Shown here: piece after piece, positions 50,477 through 59,379 of the stretch
Numbering within the stretch: position 1 is the stretch's first letter
Layout of the letters: each line of letters starts with the position of its first letter
DNA from: Kocuria turfanensis
Lineage (GTDB): Bacteria > Actinomycetota > Actinomycetes > Actinomycetales > Micrococcaceae
Length of the DNA stretch: 64,000 nucleotides
Reading direction: 5' to 3'
Assembly: GCF_001580365.1 (NCBI RefSeq)
Contig: NZ_CP014480.1
Coordinates: 3,618,290 to 3,682,289 of the forward strand
Position numbers and translations under genes: made by a program
The notes under the pieces: model-generated
Told to the model about the DNA's origin: nothing
Seen by the model: only the letters and a program-made list of their open reading frames with translations
Databases searched by the model: none

Positions 50477-53329
50477 GTGGCCAAGCCCCGCGTTCACGAG
50501 CTCGCGAAAGAGCTCGGAATAACGTCCAAGGAAGCGATTTCCACGCTTCAGACCCTGGGTGAGTTCGTCCGAGGCGCGTCCTCGACCGTCGAGCCCCCCG
50601 TCGCCAAGAAGCTGCGCTCGGCGTTCGCCGACAAGGCGGACAAGGCCGCCGCGGCCCCCGCCCGCCCGGCCGGCGGCAGCGCGCCGTCCCCCGCGAAGTC
50701 GGGCCGTCCCGCACCCCGGCCCGGCACGTCCGCCAAGCCGGGCTCCGCCGCGCCCGCCCCGGGCCCGGCGGCCGCCAAGCCCGCCGAGAAGCCCGCTGAG
50801 AAGCCGGCCGCCAAGCCCGCCCAGCAGGCCCCCGCGCAGCCCCAGCAGCCGGCCGCCCCGCAGCGTCCCGCCTCGCCGGGCGCCAAGGCACCCAGCCCCG
50901 GGCCCCGCCCGGGCAACAACCCGTTCGCCACCCAGCAGGGGATGTCCCGCGGCGGGGCGCCCCGTCCGGGCTCGGCCGCGCCGCGCCCCGGCGCCGCGGC
51001 TCCCCGCCCGGGCTCGGCCGGGCCCCGTCCCGGCGCGCCCCGTCCCGGCGGCCCCCGCCCGGGCAACAACCCGTTCGCCGCCCAGCAGGGCATGCGCACG
51101 GGCCGCCCCGAGCGCCAGGGCGGACCGCGTCCCCAGGGCCAGGGCGGTCCCCGTCCGCAGGGCCAGGGCGCGGCCGGTCCGCGTCCGCAGGGCCAGGGCG
51201 GACCCCGTCCCCAGGGCGGCCCCCGCCCCGGCGGCGCCCGTCCCAGCCCGAACATGATGCCCGGTCACACCTCCGGTGTGGCCCCGATCGGCTCGCGCCC
51301 GGCCGGCGGCGGAGCCGGCCCCCGGCGCGGCGGCCCCGGTGGCGGCGGCGGGTTCTCCCGTCCCGGCGGCGGCCCCGGCCGCGGCGGCCGCGGCGGCACC
51401 CAGGGCGCCTTCGGGCGCGGCGGTGCGCGCGGCAAGCAGCGCAAGTCGAAGCGGGCGAAGCGCCAGGAGCTCGAGCAGATGAAGGCCCCGTCCGTCGGTG
51501 GCGTCTCCGTGCCCCACGGCGACGGCAACACGGTCGTGCGGCTGCGCCGCGGCGCGTCCCTGACGGACTTCGCCGAGAAGATCAACGCGAACCCGGCCTC
51601 CCTCGTCACGGTGCTCATCCACCTCGGCGAGATGGCCACCCAGACGCAGTCCCTCGACGAGGAGACCTTCCAGCTGCTGGGCGCCGAGCTCGGGTACAGG
51701 ATCCAGGTCGTCTCCCCGGAGGACGAGGAGCGCGAGCTCTTCGAGTCCTTCGACATCGACCTGGAGGCGGAGGCCGCGGCCGAGGGCGACGACGTGCTCG
51801 AGGCGCGCCCGCCGGTCGTGACCGTCATGGGCCACGTGGACCACGGCAAGACCCGCCTGCTCGACGCGATCCGCAACACCAAGGTGATCGAGGGGGAGGC
51901 CGGCGGCATCACCCAGCACATCGGCGCCTACCAGATCGAGACCGAGGTGGACGGCCAGGAGCGGCAGATCACCTTCATCGACACCCCGGGCCACGAGGCG
52001 TTCACCGCCATGCGTGCCCGTGGTGCCCAGGTGACGGACATCGCCGTGCTCGTGGTCGCCGCGGACGACGGCGTCATGCCGCAGACGGTCGAGGCGCTCA
52101 ACCACGCCCAGGCCGCCGGCGTGCCGATCGTGGTGGCGGTCAACAAGATCGACAAGCCCGAGGCGAACCCGGAGAAGATCCGCGGTCAGCTCACCGAGTA
52201 CGGTCTGGTCCCGGAGGAGTACGGCGGCGACACCATGTTCGTCGACGTCTCGGCCCGCCAGAACCTGAACATCGACGACCTGCTGGACGCGATCGTGCTG
52301 ACCGCGGACGGTGCGCTCGAGCTGCAGGCGAACCCCAACAAGGACGCCCGCGGTGTGGCCATCGAGGCGAACCTGGACAAGGGCCGCGGTGCGGTCTCGA
52401 CCGTGCTCGTGCAGTCCGGCACGCTGCGCGTCGGCGACGCGATCGTCGCCGGCGCCGCGTACGGCCGCGTGCGCGCCATGTTCGACGAGAACGGCAAGTC
52501 GGTCGAGCAGGCCGGCCCCTCGCGGCCGGTGCAGGTCCTCGGCCTGGACTCGGTGCCCCGCGCCGGTGACACGTTCCTGTCCACCCCGGAGGAGCGCACC
52601 GCGCGCCAGATCGCCGAGAAGCGGCAGGCGGCGGACCGCAACGCGCTGCTCGCCAAGCGCCGCAAGCGGATCACGCTGGAGTCCTTCGACGAGGCCGTGG
52701 CCGCGGGCAAGATCGACACGCTCAACCTCATCATCAAGGGCGACGTGTCCGGTGCCGTCGAGGCGCTGGAGGACTCGCTGCTCAAGATCGACGTGGGCGA
52801 GGAGGTCCAGCTGCGCGTCATCCACCGCGGTGTGGGCGCGATCACCCAGAACGACGTCAACCTGGCGACCGTCGACAACGCCATCATCATCGGCTTCAAC
52901 GTCCGTCCCGCCGAGCGCGTGACGGAACTGGCCGACCGCGAGGGCGTCGAGATGAAGTTCTACTCGGTGATCTACAACGCCATCGACGACGTCGAGAGCG
53001 CGCTCAAGGGCATGCTCAAGCCGGAGTACGAGGAGGTGGAGCTCGGCACCGCCGAGATCCGCGAGGTGTACCGCTCCTCCAAGTGGGGCAACATCGCCGG
53101 TGCCTACATCACCAAGGGCACCATCCGCCGCAACTCCAAGGCCCGGCTGGTCCGGGACGGCAGCGTGGTGGCCGACAACCTCACGATCGACTCGCTGCGC
53201 CGGTTCAAGGACGACGCGACCGAGGTCCGCGAGGGCTACGAGTGCGGTATCGGGCTCGGCTCCTTCAACGACATCCGTGAGGGCGACCTCATCGAGACGT
53301 GGGAGATGCGCGAGAAGCCGCGCGCCTGA
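50477..53329 (+). CDS. infB: translation initiation factor IF-2
   Basis: A 950-residue GTPase that delivers fMet-tRNA to the 30S subunit. The IF2-N domain ([29 protein letters not shown]) is followed by a Pro/Ala/Gly/Arg-rich linker of about 270 residues with repeats ([36 protein letters not shown]), then a basic patch and a second N-type helix domain. The G domain has GHVDHGKT near residue 452, DTPGHEAF and NKID, and domains II-IV close the protein. GTG 50477 has AGGAGA upstream; the ORF extends 14 codons further without a site. The linker is longer than in E. coli, which is normal for high-GC Gram-positives. Confidence 0.98.
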   Translation: MAKPRVHELAKELGITSKEAISTLQTLGEFVRGASSTVEPPVAKKLRSAFADKADKAAAAPARPAGGSAPSPAKSGRPAPRPGTSAKPGSAAPAPGPAAAKPAEKPAEKPAAKPAQQAPAQPQQPAAPQRPASPGAKAPSPGPRPGNNPFATQQGMSRGGAPRPGSAAPRPGAAAPRPGSAGPRPGAPRPGGPRPGNNPFAAQQGMRTGRPERQGGPRPQGQGGPRPQGQGAAGPRPQGQGGPRPQGGPRPGGARPSPNMMPGHTSGVAPIGSRPAGGGAGPRRGGPGGGGGFSRPGGGPGRGGRGGTQGAFGRGGARGKQRKSKRAKRQELEQMKAPSVGGVSVPHGDGNTVVRLRRGASLTDFAEKINANPASLVTVLIHLGEMATQTQSLDEETFQLLGAELGYRIQVVSPEDEERELFESFDIDLEAEAAAEGDDVLEARPPVVTVMGHVDHGKTRLLDAIRNTKVIEGEAGGITQHIGAYQIETEVDGQERQITFIDTPGHEAFTAMRARGAQVTDIAVLVVAADDGVMPQTVEALNHAQAAGVPIVVAVNKIDKPEANPEKIRGQLTEYGLVPEEYGGDTMFVDVSARQNLNIDDLLDAIVLTADGALELQANPNKDARGVAIEANLDKGRGAVSTVLVQSGTLRVGDAIVAGAAYGRVRAMFDENGKSVEQAGPSRPVQVLGLDSVPRAGDTFLSTPEERTARQIAEKRQAADRNALLAKRRKRITLESFDEAVAAGKIDTLNLIIKGDVSGAVEALEDSLLKIDVGEEVQLRVIHRGVGAITQNDVNLATVDNAIIIGFNVRPAERVTELADREGVEMKFYSVIYNAIDDVESALKGMLKPEYEEVELGTAEIREVYRSSKWGNIAGAYITKGTIRRNSKARLVRDGSVVADNLTIDSLRRFKDDATEVREGYECGIGLGSFNDIREGDLIETWEMREKPRA

Positions 53330-53438
53330 CCCGTCCCCGGCCCCGCGCCCCGCGCGCGGGGCCGGCACGGACGGGCCCGGTGCCCGTCCGTGCCGCCGCC
53401 ACCGTGTGCACCACAGCACCCCCGAAGCACAGCACCGT

Positions 53439-53488
53439 CGAACGACGAGCACCACCGAACGACGAGCACCACCGAACGACAGCACCGT
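53439..53488 (+). repeat. 17-base tandem repeat in the rbfA leader
   Basis: Unit CGAACGACGAGCACCAC occurs at 53439-53455 and 53456-53472, with a partial third copy. AGCACCGTCGAA flanks both ends (53431-53442, 53481-53492). The tract is G-poor on the mRNA side and lies just before the rbfA ribosome-binding site. Confidence 0.75.
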
Positions 53489-53511
53489 CGAAGAACCGAG
53501 GAGCACCCACC

Positions 53512-53961
53512 ATGGCTGACGCAGCACGCGCCGCCCGACTCGCCGACCGGATCAAGGTGGTCGTGGCCCAGGCGCTCGAGCGCCGGGTCAAGGACCCCCG
53601 GCTCGGCTTCGTGACCATCACGGACGCCCGGGTGACCAACGACCTGCAGCACGCGACGCTGTACTACACGGTCTTCGGCACCGCGGAGGAGCAGGAGAGC
53701 ACCCGCGCGGCCCTGGAGTCCGCCAAGGGCGTCCTGCGCAGCGAGGTCGGCCGCAACATCACGGCCCGCCTCACCCCGACCCTCACGTTCGTCCCCGACG
53801 AGATCCCCGTGAACGCCTCCCACCTGGAGGAGGTGCTGCGCGCCGCCAAGGAGAAGGACGCCGAGGTCGCCGCGCAGGCCGCCTCGGCCACCTGGGCGGC
53901 GGGGGAGGACCCCTACCGCAGGCCCGCCGAGGAGGACGACGAGTCCTCCCCGTCCCGCTGA
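53512..53961 (+). CDS. rbfA: ribosome-binding factor A
   Basis: A 149-residue KH-fold protein for late 30S maturation and cold adaptation. It has ADRIKVVVAQALERRVKDPRLGFVTITDARVTNDLQHATLYYTVFG, then LRSEVGRNITARLTPTLTFVPDEIP. The acidic, Ala-rich C-tail is not conserved. ATG 53512 has GAGGAG eight bases upstream; the upstream extension of the frame reads through tandem repeats and is rejected. truB follows after 20 bases. Confidence 0.96.
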   Translation: MADAARAARLADRIKVVVAQALERRVKDPRLGFVTITDARVTNDLQHATLYYTVFGTAEEQESTRAALESAKGVLRSEVGRNITARLTPTLTFVPDEIPVNASHLEEVLRAAKEKDAEVAAQAASATWAAGEDPYRRPAEEDDESSPSR

Positions 53962-53981
53962 GCGCGGCAGGCACCGGACCG

Positions 53982-55031
53982 GTGGCCCGCGCCCCGCACG
54001 ACGTCCCGAGCCCGGACCCGTCCCTGCCGACGGTGTCCGGGCTCGTGGTCGTGGACAAGCCCGCCGGCTGGACCAGCCACGACGTCGTCGCCCGGATGCG
54101 CCGGCTCGCCGGCACCCGGAAGGTCGGCCACGCCGGGACCCTGGACCCCATGGCCACCGGGGTGCTGGTGGTGGGCGTCGAGAAGGCGACCCGCCTGCTG
54201 ACCTGGGTGGTCGGCCAGGACAAGACCTACGAGGCCGTCCTGCGGCTGGGCCAGGCGACGGTGACCGACGACGCCGAGGGCGAGCTGGTCGCCGCGGCGG
54301 AGCCCGCCGCCGTCGAGGCCCTCACCGACGAGGCCGTGACCGCCGCGGTCGCCGGGCTCACCGGTGCCATCCAGCAGGTCCCGGCCAAGGTCAGCGCCAT
54401 CAAGGTCGACGGCCGGCGGGCCTACGCCCAGGTGCGCGCCGGACGGGACGTGGAGCTCGCCGCCCGTCCCGTGACGGTCTCGGCCTTCGACGTGCACCGC
54501 ATCACCCGGACCCGCGACGACGCCGGCCGACCGGTCCTCGACGTCGAGGCCACCGTCTCCTGCAGCACCGGCACCTACGTGCGCGCCCTGGCGCGGGACC
54601 TCGGCGAGGCCCTGGGGGTCGGCGGGCACCTCACCGCCCTGCGCCGCACCCGCGTGGGCGCGCTGACCGTGGAGCACGCCTCCACCCTGGACCAGCTCGC
54701 CGCCGACGTCGCCGCGGGCCGCCCCCTGCCCGTGACCACCCTGGAGCAGGCCGCCGCCGGGCTCTTCCCCGTCCGCCGGCTCACGGCCGCCGAGGCCGGG
54801 GACCTCGCCGACGGGCGCCGGATCGGGCCCTCCGCCGGGGACCCGGCGGATGGCCCTCTCGACAACGACGCCGTCACCGCCGGCCTCGCCCCGGACGGAC
54901 GGCTCGTCGCCCTGCTCCAGGACCGGGGCGACCGCGGTGCCCGCACGGCCAAGCCCGTGCTCGTGTTCCTGCCCGGGGAGCGGTTTCCCGCCGTCCCGGA
55001 GCCGCCCGCTCAGCCGGGGCGGGACCGCTGA
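53982..55031 (+). CDS. truB: tRNA pseudouridine(55) synthase
   Basis: A 349-residue enzyme that makes pseudouridine 55 in the T-loop of tRNAs. LVVVDKPAGWTSHDVVARM, then the catalytic Asp55 in GHAGTLDPMATGVLVVGV; later KTYEAVLRLGQATVTDDAEG, VSAIKVDGRRAY and CSTGTYVRALARDLGEALG. The C-terminal part has a PUA-like segment (RLTAAEAGDLADGRRI). The start is GTG 53982 with no strong Shine-Dalgarno. Its stop overlaps the next ATG (TGATG). Confidence 0.96.
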   Translation: MARAPHDVPSPDPSLPTVSGLVVVDKPAGWTSHDVVARMRRLAGTRKVGHAGTLDPMATGVLVVGVEKATRLLTWVVGQDKTYEAVLRLGQATVTDDAEGELVAAAEPAAVEALTDEAVTAAVAGLTGAIQQVPAKVSAIKVDGRRAYAQVRAGRDVELAARPVTVSAFDVHRITRTRDDAGRPVLDVEATVSCSTGTYVRALARDLGEALGVGGHLTALRRTRVGALTVEHASTLDQLAADVAAGRPLPVTTLEQAAAGLFPVRRLTAAEAGDLADGRRIGPSAGDPADGPLDNDAVTAGLAPDGRLVALLQDRGDRGARTAKPVLVFLPGERFPAVPEPPAQPGRDR

Positions 55032-55402
55032 TGCTGTGGGGCTACGACGGCTGGTTCTGGGCCGCGGTCCTGCTCGGCGGGGCGTCCTTCCTGGTGTGCG
55101 TGGTGCAGGCCCTGCGGGGCCGGCGGCCCGACGACTGGACCCAGGGCTCCGTGCTGCTGCTGGAGGCCTTCCTGCTCGCCTACGCGGTGGGCTCGGTCGT
55201 CATGCACGTGCTGGGTCCCGCCCCCACCGGCTCGGCACTGGAGTACTGGGGCTACCTGCTGACCGCGCTGCTCATCCCCGCCGGGACCTTCGTGTGGTCG
55301 CTGGTGGAGCGCTCGGCCTGGTCCAACTACGTGCTCGCCGCCGCGGGGCCCGTGGTGGCGATCATGGTCTACCGCATGAACTTCATCTGGTACTACCAGT
55401 GA
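55031..55402 (+). CDS. small four-helix membrane protein
   Basis: A 123-residue protein with four transmembrane helices (WFWAAVLLGGASFLVCVVQAL; GSVLLLEAFLLAYAVGSVVMHVLG; YWGYLLTALLIPAGTFVWSLV; NYVLAAAGPVVAIMVYRMNFIWYYQ). It starts one base inside the truB stop, so it is co-transcribed with truB and coupled to it. Members of this unnamed actinobacterial family sit near truB/ribF. No catalytic residues can be seen. Confidence 0.75.
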   Translation: MLWGYDGWFWAAVLLGGASFLVCVVQALRGRRPDDWTQGSVLLLEAFLLAYAVGSVVMHVLGPAPTGSALEYWGYLLTALLIPAGTFVWSLVERSAWSNYVLAAAGPVVAIMVYRMNFIWYYQ

Positions 55403-55445
55403 GCCCCCGCCCACCGTCCGCCCCGCCCGACCAGGAGACCGCCCG

Positions 55446-55925
55446 ATGACCCACCACCCCGAGCCCGGCCGCACCCGGCTGCAGCAGCGCTTCGGCCCCC
55501 GGGGCGGCGGCGTGCGCGCCGACCGGAAGTCCTCGGGCTTCGGCCGTCTGGTCGTGGTGGTCTACGCGGTGTTCTCGCTCTCGGCCGGGGTCCGGTCCCT
55601 GTACCAGATCCTCACCGACTTCGGCGCCGCCCCGCTGCCGTACCTGCTCTCCGCCTTCGCCGCGGCGGTGTACGTGCTGGCCACCGTGGCCCTCGCCCGG
55701 CCCGGCGCCCGCTGGCACCGCGTGGCCGTGGCCGCGGTGCTGGTGGAGCTGTGCGGGGTGCTCGGCGTGGGGCTGCTCTCGGTGCTCGCCCCCGAGCTCT
55801 TCCCCGAGGCCAGCGTGTGGTCGCACTTCGGCCAGGACTACGGCTACGTGCCGCTGGTCCTGCCCCTGGTCGGGCTGGTGTGGCTGTGGCGCTCCCGTCC
55901 CCGGGCCGCCGCCCCGGGAGCCTGA
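55446..55925 (+). CDS. integral membrane protein of unknown function
   Basis: A 159-residue protein. A basic, Arg/Gly-rich cytoplasmic N-terminus precedes four helices (LVVVVYAVFSLSAGVRSLYQIL; LPYLLSAFAAAVYVLATVALA; VAVAAVLVELCGVLGVGLLSVL; YVPLVLPLVGLVWLWRS). AGGAGA lies close to ATG 55446. It follows the membrane protein at 55031 by 43 bases on the same strand, and the two may form a complex. The function is unknown. Confidence 0.75.
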   Translation: MTHHPEPGRTRLQQRFGPRGGGVRADRKSSGFGRLVVVVYAVFSLSAGVRSLYQILTDFGAAPLPYLLSAFAAAVYVLATVALARPGARWHRVAVAAVLVELCGVLGVGLLSVLAPELFPEASVWSHFGQDYGYVPLVLPLVGLVWLWRSRPRAAAPGA

Positions 55926-56037
55926 GCTCCCCGCCGGGGAGCCCGGCCCGGCCGCGCCGGGCGGCCGCCGGCAGCGGGTAGGCTCGTGCGCGGGCCCGAG
56001 CGCCCCGCGCCGCACCCCTCCCGAAAGGACCACGCCC

Positions 56038-56652
56038 ATGCCCGCACGCCCCGACGGCGCCGGAGACTACGACGTCCCCGTCCTCACCGACGGGACCGTG
56101 GTCCTGCGCCGGCTCGAGGAGCGCGACGTCCCGCAGCTGGCCCGCAACTGCGCCGATCCCGCGGCCGCCGAGTTCACCACCGTGCCGCTGGGCTACACGG
56201 AGTCCGACGCCCGCTGGTACGTCGAGCACTTCGTCCCCGAGGCCTGGCGCGCGGGCCGCGAGTACAACTGGGCCGCCGCCGACGCCGCGACCGACCGCCT
56301 CTACGGGACCGTGGGGTTCAACGCGCTGCGCGGCACCACCGCCGACGTCGGGCTCAACTTCGGCCCGCACGCCCGGGGGACCGGGGCCGCCGAGGCCGCC
56401 TGCCGGCTGCTGCTCGACCACGGCTTCGAGCAGCTGGGCCTGACCTATGCTTACTGGGTGGCGAAGGTCCCCAACTGGGCCAGCCGCAAGCTCGCGTGGA
56501 AGCTGGGGTTCCGGTCGCCGGTGCGGATCGACGGGTTCATGGAGCAGCGCGGCGCCTCCGTGGACGCCTGGATCCTCACCCTCGGCGCCGACGACCCCCG
56601 CGCCCCCCGCACCCCCTGGGACGGCCCGCCCCCGCCCGGCGCCGCGCGCTGA
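56038..56652 (+). CDS. GNAT-family N-acetyltransferase (RimJ/RimL type)
   Basis: A 204-residue acetyltransferase. LTDGTVVLRRLEERDVPQLARNCADPAAAEFTTVPLGYTESDARWYVEHF is the N-terminal RimL-like half; VGLNFGPHARGTGAAEAACRLLLDHGFEQLGLTYAYWVAKVPNWASRKLAWKLGFR carries the acetyl-CoA loop and the family's N-x2-S-x3 helix. ATG 56038 has AAAGGA upstream, and a TAGGCT -10 lies at 55979. The substrate (protein N-terminus or small molecule) is not known. ribF follows. Confidence 0.85.
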   Translation: MPARPDGAGDYDVPVLTDGTVVLRRLEERDVPQLARNCADPAAAEFTTVPLGYTESDARWYVEHFVPEAWRAGREYNWAAADAATDRLYGTVGFNALRGTTADVGLNFGPHARGTGAAEAACRLLLDHGFEQLGLTYAYWVAKVPNWASRKLAWKLGFRSPVRIDGFMEQRGASVDAWILTLGADDPRAPRTPWDGPPPPGAAR

Positions 56653-56670
56653 AGCCCGCCCGTCCCGTCC

Positions 56671-56704
56671 CTGCCTGTCCCGATCCTGCCTGTCCCGATC
56701 CTGC
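56671..56704 (+). repeat. 15-base tandem repeat before ribF
   Basis: CTGCCTGTCCCGATC at 56671-56685 and 56686-56700, then CTGC; the ribF ribosome-binding site GAGGAG starts right after. Confidence 0.75.
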
Positions 56705-56714
56705 GAGGAGAACC

Positions 56715-57704
56715 GTGTTCCGCTGGCGAGACCTCTCTGACGTCCCCCCGGGCTTCGGCCCGTCGGTGGTCACCCTCGGCAACTTCGACGGCGTCCACCG
56801 GGGCCACCAGCAGGTGATGTCCCAGCTCGTCAGCTCCGCCCGCGAGCGCGGCTGGGCCTCGGTCGTGGTGACGTTCGACCCGCACCCGGCCCAGGTGCAC
56901 CGGCCCGACAGCCCGCCGGGGCTGATCATGGGCACCGAGGACAAGCTCGACGCCCTCGAGCAGACCGGGGCGGACGCGGTGCTCGTGCTGCGGTACACCC
57001 TGGAGCTCGCGGAGCAGACCGCCGAGGAGTTCGTGCTGGGCACCCTGGTCGGACCGCTCGGCGCCCGCTGCCTGGTGGTGGGCTCCGACACCCGCCTGGG
57101 CCGGGGCAACTCCGGCAACATCGACACGCTGCGGGAGCTGGGGGAGCGGCACGGCTTCGAGGTCCGGGTGGTCGACGACCTGCTGGACCCGCTGGACGGC
57201 GAGGACTCCCGGCACGCCCCGGCGGGCGAGCGGCGCTGCTCGTCGACGTGGATCCGCTCCTGCCTGCAGGCCGGGGACGTGCGCGCCGCCGCCCGGCTGC
57301 TCGGGCGCAACCACCGGGTGCGCGGGGAGGTGGTGCACGGGGCGGCCCGGGGGCGGGAGCTGGGCTACCCCACGGCCAACCTGTCTCCGGAGACGGCCGG
57401 CTTCGTCCCCGCGGACGGGATCTACGCCGGGTGGCTGGTCGACGCCCACGGCACCCGCTGGCCCACCGCGATCTCCGTGGGCTCCAACCCCACGTTCGAG
57501 AACGTCCCGCGCCAGGTGGAGGCCCACGTCATCGACCGCCCCGCGGAGCGGGTCGAGGACTTCGACCTCTACGGCCAGGACGTGGTCGTCGAGTTCGTGG
57601 AGCGTCTGCGCGGGATGGTCGCCTACGAGGGCGTCGACAAGCTCGTGGCGCAGATGGACGACGACGTCGCCCGCACCCGGCGGATCCTGGCCGCCGAGGG
57701 CTGA
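56715..57704 (+). CDS. ribF: bifunctional riboflavin kinase / FAD synthetase
   Basis: A 329-residue enzyme that makes FMN and then FAD. The N-terminal nucleotidyltransferase domain has VVTLGNFDGVHRGHQQVM (the H-x-G-H site) and CSSTWIRSCLQAGDVRAAARLLGR. The C-terminal flavokinase domain has GRELGYPTANLSPE (the PTAN motif) and DGIYAGWLVD, followed by SVGSNPTFEN. GTG 56715 is four bases after GAGGAG. In many actinobacteria ribF lies between truB and rpsO, as it does here. Confidence 0.96.
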   Translation: MFRWRDLSDVPPGFGPSVVTLGNFDGVHRGHQQVMSQLVSSARERGWASVVVTFDPHPAQVHRPDSPPGLIMGTEDKLDALEQTGADAVLVLRYTLELAEQTAEEFVLGTLVGPLGARCLVVGSDTRLGRGNSGNIDTLRELGERHGFEVRVVDDLLDPLDGEDSRHAPAGERRCSSTWIRSCLQAGDVRAAARLLGRNHRVRGEVVHGAARGRELGYPTANLSPETAGFVPADGIYAGWLVDAHGTRWPTAISVGSNPTFENVPRQVEAHVIDRPAERVEDFDLYGQDVVVEFVERLRGMVAYEGVDKLVAQMDDDVARTRRILAAEG

Positions 57705-57722
57705 GCCCCCGGCGGCCCGGGG

Positions 57723-58592
57723 CTACATCTCCTCGTGGGTGTTCGGGTCGAAGCCCGAGCCGCTGATCCCGGTGTGCAGCATCTGCATCCGCTGCATCTG
57801 CTCCTCGTCGAGCTCCCAGTCGAAGACGTCCAGGTTCTCGGCCATCCGCCGGGTGTCGGAGGTCTTCGGGATCGGTACGGTCCGGGACTGCAGGTGCCAG
57901 CGCAGCACGACCTGCGCCGGGGTGCGCCCGGTCCGCCGGGCGATCCGCGCGATCCACTCGTGCTGGAGGACGTCCGTCTTGCGGCCCAGCGGGGACCAGG
58001 CCTGCGTGACGATGCGGTGCTCCTCGTGGAACTCCCGCAGCCGCTCCTGCTGGTACTGCGGGTGCAGCTCGACCTGGTTCACGGCCGGGGTCGTCCCGGT
58101 CTCCGCCACGAGGCGGCGGATGTGCGCCGGGGTGAAGTTGGACACCCCGACCGAGCGGACCAGGCCCTCCTCCTGCAGCTCCAGCATGGTCCGCCACGTC
58201 TCCACGTAGCGGTCCACCGACGGGTTCGGCCAGTGGATGAGGTAGAGGTCCACGTGGTCGGTGCCCAGCCGCCGCAGCGACCCGTCGAGGGAGCGGCGCA
58301 CGGCGTCGGTGCCGTGGTCCCGGCCCGGCAGCTTGGTGGTCAGGAACAGCTCGTCGCGGGGCACGCCGGAGGCGGCGATCCCGCGGCCCACCCCGGCCTC
58401 GTTGCGGTAGTTCACGGCCGTGTCGACCATCCGGTAGCCGAGCATCAGCGCCTCGGCCACGTTCGCCTCCGCCTCGGCGTCGTCCATGGGGTAGGTCCCC
58501 AGGCCGATCGCGGGGATGCGCCGGCCGTCCCGCATGGTGTGCGTGCGGCCGGCCGGCTCGAGGCCCCGGCCCTCGTGGGTGTCCTTGCTCAC
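57723..58592 (-). CDS. aldo/keto reductase
   Basis: A 289-residue NADPH-dependent TIM-barrel oxidoreductase of the AKR5/2,5-diketo-gluconate-reductase-like group. It has [20 protein letters not shown], the catalytic Asp and Tyr in [14 protein letters not shown], Lys in [11 protein letters not shown], and His in [10 protein letters not shown]. The C-terminal [18 protein letters not shown] binds NADPH. The start is GTG 58592, with AGGAG six bases upstream; the longer open frame is antisense to the rpsO region. The true substrate is unknown. Confidence 0.92.
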   Translation of the reverse strand: MSKDTHEGRGLEPAGRTHTMRDGRRIPAIGLGTYPMDDAEAEANVAEALMLGYRMVDTAVNYRNEAGVGRGIAASGVPRDELFLTTKLPGRDHGTDAVRRSLDGSLRRLGTDHVDLYLIHWPNPSVDRYVETWRTMLELQEEGLVRSVGVSNFTPAHIRRLVAETGTTPAVNQVELHPQYQQERLREFHEEHRIVTQAWSPLGRKTDVLQHEWIARIARRTGRTPAQVVLRWHLQSRTVPIPKTSDTRRMAENLDVFDWELDEEQMQRMQMLHTGISGSGFDPNTHEEM

Positions 58593-58735
58593 GGGCTGCT
58601 CCTGTGCTCCGTGCCCGGCGCGCGTGCGCGCCGGGCCCTGGTCGTGGTGTCCTTCCCATCTTGGCCCACGGCCCCGGGAGCACCCAGCCCAGCGCGCCGC
58701 GGGCCGCCCCGCTGGGGTGATCCGCGCGCGTCCGG

Positions 58736-58741
58736 TAGACT
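58736..58741 (+). promoter_or_regulatory. -10 element of rpsO and leader
   Basis: TAGACT is 110 bases before rpsO. The leader contains a palindrome CCCGGGAGCTCCCGGG near 58780. S15 leaders often fold to bind S15, so feedback control is possible. Confidence 0.45.
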
Positions 58742-58851
58742 TGACGGCGGTCCGACTGCAGTCCGTGGTTGTCGGATCCCCGGGAGCTCCCGGGACCCGG
58801 CGGCGAACCCGCCGACCGGGCCGCACGGTACTGACTCGAACGGAGTTACAC

Positions 58852-59121
58852 GTGGCACTCGACGCCGCCGTCAAGCAGCAGATCATCCAGGACTTCGCCA
58901 CCCACGAGGGCGACACCGGTTCTCCCGAGGTGCAGATCGCGGTCCTGACCCGCCGGATCGCCGATCTGACGGAGCACCTGAAGCAGCACAAGCACGACCA
59001 CCACACCCGCCGCGGCCTGATGGCCCTGGTCGGTCGTCGTCGCCGCATGCTGACCTACCTGCGCGACACCGACATCACGCGCTACCGCACGCTCATCGAG
59101 CGCCTCGGCCTGCGCCGCTAG
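58852..59121 (+). CDS. rpsO: 30S ribosomal protein S15
   Basis: An 89-residue, all-helical 30S protein that binds 16S r[85 protein letters not shown] covers the full standard S15 length. GTG 58852 has CGGAG eight bases upstream. pnp follows, as in most bacteria. Confidence 0.98.
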   Translation: MALDAAVKQQIIQDFATHEGDTGSPEVQIAVLTRRIADLTEHLKQHKHDHHTRRGLMALVGRRRRMLTYLRDTDITRYRTLIERLGLRR

Positions 59122-59379
59122 TCGGCCCCCGGCGGCGTCCCCCCGGCCCCCGGGAGGGCGCCGCCGAGCACCACCCCCGTCCGGCCCGGACGGGTGAGCA
59201 CCACCGCACGCAGCAGCACCACCGAACCCCAGACGGGGCCACCGCGCCGATCATTCGCGGTCCTCGGTAGTGATCTCCGGAAACCGGACGGCCCCCGCGG
59301 GCCCCGGCGGTCCGTGGATCTCGATCGAAGACCGGGTGACGCGCGGACCGCCCCGCCGATCACGAAACGGAGGTGACCC
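59122..59379 (+). promoter_or_regulatory. rpsO-pnp spacer / pnp leader
   Basis: A 258-base spacer with GAGCACCACC-like repeats (59189-59225) and then a long imperfect stem (GGACGGCC with GGTCCG, about 59284-59316) before an ideal ACGGAGGTGA site. A structured leader of this kind is the usual target of pnp autocontrol. Confidence 0.4.

Noticed and set aside
53431..53492. CRISPR-like repeat tract
   Set aside because: The units are directly adjacent with no spacers, only about 2.5 copies exist, and no cas genes are present.
50309..53527. 1,072-codon minus-strand frame opposite infB
   Set aside because: Shadow of infB. The repeated GLGGR- and TGT-like strings simply mirror the IF-2 linker repeats.
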